From: Quillaja saponaria
Lineage: Eukaryota > Streptophyta > Magnoliopsida > Fabales > Quillajaceae
Assembly (NCBI GenBank): GCA_029379385.1
Contig: CM055611.1
Location: 310,001 to 374,000, forward strand
Length of the DNA: 64,000 nucleotides
Direction of reading: 5' to 3'
This document shows positions 37,644 through 49,100 of this stretch, piece after piece (position 1 is the first letter of the stretch; each line of letters starts with the position of its first letter). The position numbers and the translations under genes are program-made. The notes beneath the pieces are model-generated. The model ran no database searches and was not told the DNA's origin. It worked only from the letters and a program-made list of their open reading frames with translations.

Positions 37644-40600
37644 ATGCAATTCTGCCTATTCCTGTTTCTTCTTTTTGCTCCTGCTCTGGTGCACCCGCTG
37701 GACTCAGTTTTCAACGATGATGTTTTGGGGTTGATTGTGTTCAAGGCCGGCCTTCAAGACCCAAAAGCTAAGCTTTTGACATGGAATGAAGATGACGACA
37801 ATCCCTGCGACTGGGTCGGAGTTAAATGCGACCCTACAACCAATCGTGTGTCCTCTCTTGTCCTTGATGGGTTCTCTCTTTCTGGGCACATCGACCAAGG
37901 AATCTTAAGGTTGCAATTCCTTCAAATTCTATCACTATCAAAGAACAACTTCACAAGGATCATGAACCCTGATCTGGGACACCTTGTGAGTTTACAAGTC
38001 GTTGATTTGAGCGAGAACAATCTCTCTGGAGCAATCCCAGTAGGATTTTTTCAGCAATGTGGGTCTCTAAGAGTAATTTCATTTGCAAAAAACAACCTCA
38101 CTGGGAAGATTCCTGATTCTTTGAGCTCATGCTGGACATTGGCAGCAGTTAACTTCTCCTCCAATCAGTTGTCTGGGAGATTACCATCTGGAATGTGGTT
38201 TTTGAGGGGACTTCAGTCATTTGATCTATCAGATAACTTGTTGGAGGGAGAGATTCCTGCAGGAATTGGAAATCTGTATGATTTGAGGGAAATAAGTTTA
38301 CACAAGAATCACTTCATTGGCAGGCTTCCTATGGATATTGGAGGCTGTTTACTTTTGAAATCACTAGATTTTAGTTATAATTTACTCTCTGGCAGCCTTC
38401 CTGCTTCAATGCAGAGACTTGCTTCATGTGCTTCTCTCAGTTTACAGGGAAATGCATTCACAGGGGTGATTCCTGACTGGATTGGGGCGCTGAAAACCCT
38501 AGAGATTTTGGATCTTTCTGCCAATAGATTTTCTGGATGGATTCCAAGATCAATAGGAAATCTGCAGTTACTAAATAAATTGAACATATCCATGAACAAG
38601 TTTAGTGGAAGCTTGCCAGAGTCAATGACGAATTGCACAAAGCTTTTGGCTTTAGATGTTAGCCATAATCAGTTGACAGGCAATCTCCCTTCATGGATTT
38701 TTAGGCTGGGTATGCAAAGTATTTCACTTTCTGGGAGCAATGTCAGTAGAAGAAATTATCCTTCACTTACATCTATACCACCAACATCTTATCATGGTCT
38801 TCAACTCTTGGATTTGTCATCAAATGCATTCTCTGGTGAAATTCCATCTAATATTGGGGTTCTTAATAACCTGCAGTTATTGAATTTGTCCACCAACAAT
38901 GTGTTTGGCTCCATTCCAGCTGGTATTGCTGAGTTAAAATCTTTACATGTTCTTGATTTGAGTGACAATCAACTTGAAGGAAGCATTCCTTCTGAAATAC
39001 AAGGGGCAGTTTCGCTCAAAGAATTGAGGCTGCAGAAGAACTTCCTAACCGGAAACATTCCAACTGAGATTGAGAAGTGCTCACATTTAACATCACTGTA
39101 AGCTTCTCTCGTACCCTTTTTCATGTATACTCTTTCTATTATTTGATCTGACCCTCATTGATAGCAAAAATCCATTATATTTCTCTAATCATGTAAGCAC
39201 ATAGCTTGAAGTCTATGCAGCAGTACTCAACTCAAAAAAGACCTTTCTTTTAGGAAGATGGAATTTTTTGCAGACTTGCTATTTATTGTAGTAATTCTAA
39301 GTTTCCATGATATCTAACATTACTTCATAATCCTGAAGAAAGAATGCCTTTATATCGTTGAAATTTTATATAAAAGGAATTCTGAACTTCATCCACAGGA
39401 TTGTTGTTCTTTGGCTTATGATTAAGACACCTTTTGTTTGTTTCTAGATATACATATATTATTTTAGTAAATTTTCTGTTTATGCTATAATGTATGTAAC
39501 AGGATTCTCTCTCAGAACAATCTCACTGGATCGATCCATGCATCCATTGCAAATCTAACCGGTCTTCAATATGTAGACTTATCTTTGAATGAGCTCTCTG
39601 GAAGCTTACCCAAAGAGCTGACAATTCTTTCCCACATTGTGTTCTTTAATGTCTCATACAACCGCCTTCAAGGTGAGCTACCAGTGGGTGGCTTCTTCAA
39701 CACAATTTCCCCATCATCCGTGTCTGGTAATCCATCCCTTTGTGGTTCTATTGTGAATCGTGCCTGCCCTTCTGTCCATCCCAAACCTTTTGTTCTTAAC
39801 CCTAATTCTTCTGACTCAACTGGAGGTTTTTCCTCTGCAAATCACCATCACAAGAAGATCATACTCAGTATTTCTGCTCTCATCGCCATTGGTGCAGCTG
39901 CTTTAATTGCCCTTGGTGTGGTGGCTGTTACAGTCCTGAATATTCATGCACGCTCTTCTATGTCACATTCTGCTGTTCCTATTGCATTTTCTGGTGGAGA
40001 GGATTTTAGTTGTTCACCCACCAATGATCCAAACTATGGCAAGCTTGTAATGTTTTCTGGTGATGCTGATTTTTCTGCCGGGGCTCATAATCTTCTAAAC
40101 AAAGACAGTGAACTTGGTCGCGGTGGATTTGGAGTTGTTTATCGCACAGTCCTTCATGATGGGCGTTCAGTTGTAATCAAGAAGCTAACAATCTCAAGTT
40201 TGATCAAATCTCAAGAAGATTTTGAGAGGGAAGTGAAAAAACTTGGAAAGATCAGGCACCAAAATCTTGTAGCACTTGAGGGATATTACTCGACTTCATC
40301 CTTGCACCTCCTTATCTATGAGCATGTGTCTAGAGGGAGTTTGTATAAACTTCTTCATGATGAGCATGACAGAAGCATCCTGTCCTGGCGACAAAGGTTT
40401 AACATAGTTCTTGGTATGGCAAAAGGCTTGGCTCATTTACACCAAATGAACATAATTCATTATAATCTCAAATCAACCAATGTTTTGATTGATAGCTCCG
40501 GAGAGCCGAAAGTTGGAGATTTTGGCTTGGTGAGGCTACTGCCAGTGCTAGACCATTGTGTTTTGAGCAGCAAAATTCAGAGTGCACTAGGATACATGGC

Positions 40601-40949
40601 TCCTGAATTTGCATGCCGTACAGTGAAGATAACTGAGAAATGTGATATATATGGCTTCGGCATCCTAGTTCTGGAGGTGGTGACAGGAAAAAGACCTGTG
40701 GAGTATATGGAGGATGATGTGGTTATTCTCTGTGACATGGTAAGGGGGGCACTGGAGGAAGGCAGGGTGGAGCAATATGTTGAAGAGAGGCTTCTGGGTA
40801 ATTTTCCAGCAGAGGAGGCAATTCCAGTGATAAAGTTGGGTTTGATATGTGCATCTCAGGTGCCTTCAAACCGTCCAGACATGAATGAGGTGATTAATAT
40901 TTTAGAGCTGATCCAATGCCCTTCAGAAGGGCAGGAGGAACTAGAATGA
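37644..40949 (+). CDS. PXC2: LRR receptor-like pseudokinase, PXC2/IRK type
   Basis: This is a plasma-membrane receptor related to PXY-CORRELATED 2 and IRK, which act in vascular and root cell-division control. Exons 37644-39097 and 39503-40949 give 966 residues, matching the family. In order: a signal peptide (1-19), an N-terminal LRR cap (CDWVGVKC), about 20 leucine-rich repeats, a second cysteine pair (SLCGSIVNRAC), a membrane helix (about 604-630), and a kinase domain. The glycine loop GRGGFGVVY (about 690) and the lysine of VVIKK (K711) are present. The catalytic loop reads IIHYNLKSTNVL, so HRD is HYN (804-806) and the catalytic aspartate is lost. DFG (824-826) is intact. The loss is normal for this subfamily and suggests a kinase-inactive receptor. 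The single intron splits an LRR. The start is the first ATG with a good signal peptide. Confidence 0.93.
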
Positions 40950-43137
40950 ATTCAACCTGTAGGTTTGGATTAAACACATATATTCCATTAACCAGTGAAG
41001 AGTTATCCAGTTTTATGCTTTTACATTATTAAGCACCTTAAGCTTTTCAGTTGCTCAATTTCTTCCAAAACTTGTGCTCCTTGTTGGAGGAGTTTTAATT
41101 CTCTCAATACCTTTTTTGTTGTTGCTTTTTTGTCTTGTATTACTGGATTCTTCTTCACTGGAAAGATAGAAAAAATTTCACAAGGTCTCCTGAATTTATT
41201 TTTATTTGTTTCTTTTCCGTCATTGAGCTATTCGTATTCCTCATGCTATGATTTAGTGCATTCTGTTAATCAACAAACTCCATTTGCTTGTAAAAGAGAA
41301 ATTGGAGTAATTTCACTAAATGAGAGAAATAAAGAAAATGAATGAAATCAAAGCTTACTTTATTACTTGGCTTTCAAATCTATAGGAACTTGAGGCTTAA
41401 ATTAACCAAAAGAAGTGGGGAACAAAATAATGCTGACTAGTAAAGAACTTATAAGCTATGATTATAAATAATGAAGCTGAAGACCAAAAAAAATAAAGTA
41501 AGACAGGAAAACACTCACTTTGCTTTATTTACACTTCTAATTGAGCTTGAATTAACATTTATATTTTTCTTTATTACATGTTCCTGACCCCCCAGGTGAA
41601 ACATGGTCAAGACCCTTTTAGAAATTTAAAACATCAAGAATACAGTTTTTGCAAGCATAATAATCATCAACAATAATGCTTGAATTTGAAGTATAAAATC
41701 TTGATTTTGTAGCAAAAAAGAAGTAATCTTCATTATCCTAGTTCAATGATATTGGACCACCACAGAGCCTAATCAAATAGGGTTCTCCAACATCATCAAT
41801 GCGCATCACAATGGGTATCCTCAAAAGCATGCACTACCAATTTACTTTATCTAATGGATGGCAATCATGTAATGCTCCAACAATGTAACTTCTTTTGATT
41901 GCTATGTCTTATAGAAAGAAAAAGATACCATAATACACTTTGATCATTAATAAATATTAATGACTGTTAGTTGTTGATTTACATTCAACTCTATAAATAA
42001 CTCGTACTGCAGACAAGAAAGACATAGTGATTGTGAAACATGTAGATGATTCTAAAATGATAGAATTTATGCTGTCGAAAGCGATCGAGATTAACAACTC
42101 CCTAAACTTAATAATTATCTTTACATGGAATGACTTGGAAGATTTCTTAAACTTGATGTTTAACGAGCTTTTTGTCATAATAAATGATTACATGAGGGTA
42201 GTTAGTTAAATATCAGAAGAGGTTTATACATGTTTCCCAGAAAATTAGTTAAAAAGATAAGAAAGCGATGCACAAGACAGAATTATTACCCATTTTTTGG
42301 AAAAAGAAAATAAAGTGTTGCAGTTCCCAAGTCCCTCCCACCATTTTGGTTTTACCTTATTTGAGACAAAATGATATTCAACCAGCAACGCAAATAGTTT
42401 TGTTGGTCAAGAACTCAGCAAAAACTTCACCCACGCAGAGAATACATCTTGGAGTAGCCTATATTGGAGGTGGAGGACCTTGTTCCCCACAAAGCAGATT
42501 ACATAATAGCTTTTCTTTGAGCAGGCTGTGTGCAAGAGAAAATAAAAAACTAAAAATTGTAACAGTAAGGAGAGGAATGGATAGGCTATTAGGCTTCCTT
42601 AATGCTCAATACCATTTTGTTGTACAGACTTTGCTTCGAGCAGCATATGTTGCCTAAACTTGAAATTTGATGACAGCGGTGCTTCATCTGCAGGTATACG
42701 ATCTGCATAGAAATCCATTAAATTAATGCAATAGGATATACTTGAAACAGTGCTCACATTACAGAAGCAAATCCTCTTACAAAACCATCAAAAGGTCAAA
42801 CTCTCAAATATCCATGTGTTACGAAGAGACACAGATATCTGTAATTAAATAGTGGGAAAATCTCGATTTAAATCAGGGGAGGCGAGACAAGAAAATAAAA
42901 CATAATATTGGTTTCTGTATTTCATTCACATGCCTTTCTCTCTGGGACTTCCCTGTTACATCTACAATGTCAAAAATGCAGGGTGTATGAAACTATTACA
43001 CTTTTTCTTCAGCCAAACAAAGTTGCACATTAAACTACCCAGTTCTCTTTCTCATATTGTTGCACTGTCTCAAAACCTTTCTGCTTCCAGGTTTACCTTA
43101 CATGACCATCCTCTCCTTTTGATTCTCAGTCAAATAA
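40950..43137. other. Convergent spacer, no gene seen
   Basis: This holds the 3' UTR of the receptor gene and of the minus-strand DUF7356-type gene. A 129-codon plus-strand frame at 42268-42657 has no recognised domain and unconvincing composition. Confidence 0.55.
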
Positions 43138-46100
43138 CTAATCATCCCAGTTGCTTTCCCATCCTTCTCTGTTTGCGGACCTAGAAGTAAGGCCATTAGA
43201 GGAGATACTTGCTACATGATGGCCTCCTGGTGTCTTCACGGCATTATCATCATCCCAATCATCATCCCAATCCTGATCCCAACCCTCTGCAGTTTCTACG
43301 TCAGTAGCTGAAAAGGATCCAGGCAGTGCCATTTCAAGCTCTTGATATGGCACTCCTCCATGCTGCCTCTTCTTCCTCAACTTGCAACAAGCCCATGTCC
43401 CTCCAAAGACTAATACTGCAGAAATCAAGAAGTACGCTCCGTTTACTGGGGTGATAAGTTTGTCATAGGATGGAAGACGAAGAAAAAACTTCCCATATGA
43501 TACAAGAAGGCCCATATCAAGCACACATTGCCCATTTCCAGCATCTAAGATCAGTTTGGTGCTTTTGTTGATAGTTACCGATACATTCATCTATAAGCAA
43601 GATAGAAAATAAAGAAAGGTAGAGCTTTACTGGATGTATTTAAAGTTTAACACTACAATTGTATCAACATTCAACACACTGTAAGTTGAATATAATTTGT
43701 ACTAATAAACTATTGAAACAGAAAAATATGGAATGAAGTGTGGGTTTTAACATGGCAATATCTAGAAACCTTGAATCTGTGGCTTCTTGACTTCTCATCA
43801 TCAAAGTTTAACACAACAATTGTATCAACATTCAACACATTGTAAGTTGAATATAATTCGTACTAATAAACTATTGAAACATATATATATATATTTCGTT
43901 TTGCTGAATTAAACTACTGAAACAGAATAACATGAAATGAAGTATGGGTTTTAAAATGGCAATATCTAGAAACCTTGAATCTGAGGCTTCTCAACTTCTC
44001 ATATCATTAAGGTGGGCTAAAGAGTAAACTTATTTACAGAATCTCATATCTCAGCAACTACAGGTATCTTATTCAAAGGTTTGTTTTTACAATTTCTGAA
44101 GGATAAGACATCAGTAACCATGTTTTTAAATTTAATTACCCTGATTTGTTTTCAAATGTTTCTAATATTTGTGAAACAAATTGTGGATCAAAACATGTCA
44201 GAATATAAGAATTTGTATTCACTTTGAGATAAGAGAGTTTAAAGGAAAAGGCTCATGGTACTACCACCAAAAACTGCTCCAAATTTTCTTCCAAGACAAC
44301 ACAACATAACAGCGTAAAATGAGGAACACAATATCTGTTTAGTGTAGAAAAGGATTGCTACCTTTTTGCTTTGATGTTTGGGTACTTCTAGCTCTCTGCT
44401 ATTACTTTCCACAGTGAGCTTCACTTTCTTGGCACTATCTCCACCATTCTGAACTAGAATAGTCACTTCATTGGATTCTGCTAGTTGCCAAGAAAATAAA
44501 TGAAGATCAGTTAATAACCTATTTATTGTAGGTAATGAATTGATTAAGTTTAATAAATAAACCCATCGAAATCCCTTTTGACTTAAATTATGAACTTTAT
44601 CAACTAGTTTTATATTAATTGCAATGATAAATATGATAGAATTATTGTTTTTTTGATAAGTAAATTTAAGTAGTTGCAGTAGTAAATATGATAGATGATG
44701 TTTCCTCTTTATGTCTTAACAACTCCTAATTCAGCATATTTCTGATGCAAGACCAACTGGTCATCTAAAGGGACAATTGAAATGAGCAACAATATTATTT
44801 CAACAAAAGCTTCGTAACAATGTCGAATTAGGAGTAATTATATAGACTCCTTGGAAAACTCTAATGACATAAAAGGTGAATCTAGAGTCCTAATAAAAAG
44901 AAAACCCTAATGGCATAAAAATAAATCTAGAATCCTAATAAAAAGGAAACTAATAACTCTTAATAATATTAAAATACTACTAATTTATCTCTAATTTCAA
45001 CATGACATAATTAAAATAAAATTAAATTAAATAATAAATCATAAATCCTATTAATGAGTTCTTTCAAAAACCTTCTTAACCACAAAGGAAGTATTGTCTC
45101 TTTCCATTATTGGCTATGGGTTACTCTTACCTTAATAGAGATTTTAACTAAGAGACTTGGAATCTTACATTACAACTATGTTTTGCCATTCAAATTTTGA
45201 AGGCTAAGCATGGTCATAGTTACTTTATCTATTTCGTCATGTAACTTTCGTAAATCTTGTGACATAGAGTTAAATATTTAGCATATAATACTCCCACTAC
45301 TTAGTTTATTTCTCATATGTATTCTTACCGACAATTGTTAGAAGCATAATTCCTTAAGCTTATAGCTATTTTGGATGAGTTTTGAGAACTTGTCTCATAT
45401 TCGTTGGCCAAATAATGAATTTTAGGACCAATCAATACATTATTATATTTAATTTTATATGTGGGTTTAGATTTGGTCAATGTGATCTACCATAGTCAGG
45501 AGAAACTCTATATACACAACATTCAGAGAAGGTGGAATGTTCACTATCTATTCTAGAACTGGAATCAAAACTCTTTTAATCTTTGCTTCAACTTGAGCTT
45601 CTTCTTCCTCTAGAACTTGTACTGGTCCTGGAGCTAGAAATTTTCCAAGTGCTTTAATTTCTTCAGCTTGAACCTTGTCAACTGGCATAATTGGCTTTAA
45701 ACTGTAAGATCACAACTAAAAGTGCAAGAATTTCTTGTGAAGACTTTCATCATCCCTTGAATAATTGCATTTCAAGGTAGCAGAATGCTATAGACATTGT
45801 TTCATTTCATGCCATGCATTTGGAGTATTCAACTTAAGATCCATTAGACCTTGTTGCATTTCATTGCTTATAGCATTTAACTCGACATCTTTTAGATACC
45901 TTTTGAAAAGCCAAGATTTGTGAACTCATGAAGCCATAAAATAATGAATAGAGTGATGAACTAAGTATACAAGTGAGCATACCATATCAAAACATGAATG
46001 TTAAAGCAGAATTTGAAAAAAAATGGACCTCACAATTGAATTCAAGATCACGAGAAACTTTGGGAACCTCTCAAATAATGTCAAAAATCATTATGAAATA

Positions 46101-49100
46101 GGCTGAATTTGGGAAGTGGACTAAATATGACTAGATAGGCCTAACTGGACTAAGTTTGGCTGCAAGTAGGTAATGGGCCCTGGGTTGGGCTATGTTAGCT
46201 TAAGGCAGTGTTAACCAGCTTTAAGGGTTGGGCTTAAGGGATGAATGGTTAGATCAGGGAAATAGATCGAAAGATGGGTGGGGACTACTTTGTTAGGCTG
46301 GTAATATATAAGGGTGCTATGGTGGTTGGGCAAGAAATGGGCTAGGCAAGAAGTGGGCCAAGTCATGAAGTGGATCACAAATATGGCGCAGAGAACAGGT
46401 TTGGATTTGAGTTAACCATATCCAAAAAACTAGATTTGGGTCATAGTTCAAGGATCTCTTGACTCCCCCCCCCTCCCTACATTCCGCGTTCCGGGATCAT
46501 GGTTCTTTTATATACTGGGATCATTATTGTTCGCAATCCAGGTCATTAAAACTAGCAACTCAAAATCTTAAGATTTTTCACCCGAAAATAAGAAAGTATG
46601 ATCATAATTTCAGCCGATATCAATTATTACTTATTTCTTTTATAAATGTATATATTTATATAATTAGTAGGTTATTATCTTTCTTGTACCATAAATTAAA
46701 TTTTATGTATTCTATTTATTTAGTAGAATTTAATATGAAGTACATCACCAAAAAAGGGTAAAGTAACCCAAATAAGTACTTCAAACGTACCACGTCCCGA
46801 AATAGCGAACCAACTAAACCTACCCTTATCGCATCATGATTTTAGCTCTGTAGCGTATCCCGTACCCGTTTCCGTACCACATCCCGGAACGTACCGCGAT
46901 CCTGGTAACTATGATTTGGGTTGATAGTGGCCGTGGTTTTCACTATCTCATCCGTCCAAAGGATTCTGGCAGCGATATATGGGGATTAGGCAGATCAAAG
47001 GATTTTGATCCTTCTAGTGGTGTCGAATCAGGAATTCGGAGATTTTCACTAGTGGCGATAGGCTCTTGGTGGATGTCTAGGCTTTGGAATTTCAGGGTTC
47101 TGTAGATCTGATGATTCTGAGCTTGATGGTGGTGTCGTTCAGAAATTTATGTGCCTTCAATCGTGTAATATGGAGATTTTATGATGTGACGGCGTTTGGA
47201 TAGTTTGCGGTCAGATTTGGTGGCAGTGTTGGTGGTTTTGGGGTTGGAAGGATACGTTGAACACTTTGGTGGTCTTTGTCAGGTGAGAAGCTGGCCGAAT
47301 GTGGCAGGTGATGGCAGAAGGTGGCAATTCACGATGGTAGATGAGTGAATTTTTTTTTGTTTTCTGTCAGTGAGGTGTTGGGGATGGTTGGATGATTTCA
47401 ATGGAGGTTTCAACTTGCGGGTGGTGGATTTTATGGCTGTGGATAGTGATAGATATGTGTTTTCCGATGGCCAAGAGCATAGCTTTGACAGCAAATTGAT
47501 GCAAGACCAACTGATCTTTATAGAAAGGGGCAACAATATTATTTCATCGAAAGCTTCATAGAATGGGTCATTATATAGATTCCTTGGAAAACCCTAATGG
47601 CATAAAAAGGTAAATCTAGAATCCTAATAAATAAAAAAACCAATGCATAAAAATAAATCTAGTTGTAATAAAAATAAAACTAATAACTTCTAATAATACT
47701 AAAATACTACTACTTTATCCCTAATTCTAATATTACATAATTAAAATAATAAATTATAAACCCTATTACCATGTTCTCCATCAATTTCTCTCTCAAGTTC
47801 CATTTCTACCTCTATCACTTTCACTTGAGTTCAAAATTTATGCCCAAACTTCAGTAATCAAATTGTTTAGTTATAACTTACAAAACCTTTCATTTTTCTT
47901 CAATTCTAATTCACTTTTGGGCTTTCAAATTTTCACCTTCCATCTTCCACCATTTTCACGGGTGTATAAATTTTATACAAAAAAATCATTGCACAACTGT
48001 TAAAAAAAAAAAAAGAAACTCAAATCTTTGTTAGGGGTGAGGGTGGGGAGACAAGACCCCTGCTGACCCCTTCCCTCATAAATCAATGCCTGGGTGTTAC
48101 ATTTTATTCAATGATAAGTATTTAATATGTCTTGAGTTCATAAATTATACTTAAGCTTTAACGAAGTAGTTAATTGTAACTAACTCCAACTATGCTTCTT
48201 CCAATCTCCATGGATTTCCATCTTTCTCTAGTCTGATTAAAAATTGTCCTTTTAACTGCTCATTTTAACCTTGCATCACTTCCACAACTGTACAAACAGA
48301 CACAACATGGTGCTGTCATTACAGTTTATGTTAAAGATAAATCTCTTCTGTTATGAGTTGTCTTGCTATGTTCTTAAATTCTGATTAATTAATTGTATCC
48401 TAATCCAACATTTCTTTTCTTTGGCTTCTTCATTGCTCTTCATTTTTAATTTAAACAACTGACTTTCAAGTTCTAACTCATTTACCACCATTTTCACCTC
48501 TCCAATTGGTCTTCCAACCTTTCACCTTCCACTGCATTTACTATTATCTACCTCTCCAATATAAAAATGATGCATCTGTATGGAGAAAGGGGAGAGGCAT
48601 TTTCTGTATCTACTTTGCTATTCCTCCTCAATTTAGCTTGAACCCAGCACAAATAGACGATTATACTGGTCTCCCACATTATTTCTGTATGATTCATTTT
48701 CTTTTCTCCCCACCCCCTGTTGTATTGTGATAACTTATGTTTACTAGAGAACAGAGATGTCTGAGACAATATCTCTTATATTGTGTCTGTTAAATTATTC
48801 AATCTGTAAATGTGAACATAACATGATTACCAAAAATAAGCGAAGATACAAAATATCACAATCCCATGAAATGCATGTAAAACAGAAACAACTCATTGCT
48901 TACTAGTTGCTACACCAACAACTAAACCATGACAAAACTACAAAACAGAAATATAATAAGAATAAATTACAAAACAGAAACGAATATTAGACCCACTTTT
49001 AAGCATACTGATAAAACAATCCATATTTCTTCTGAAGACATTATATTAGCATCATATTTTGTCATATATGACACTGTACAATACAAGGTTTACAATAAAA

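Noticed and set aside
42268..42657. 129-codon plus-strand frame
   Set aside because: No recognisable domain, odd composition, and it lies in a convergent 3' spacer.
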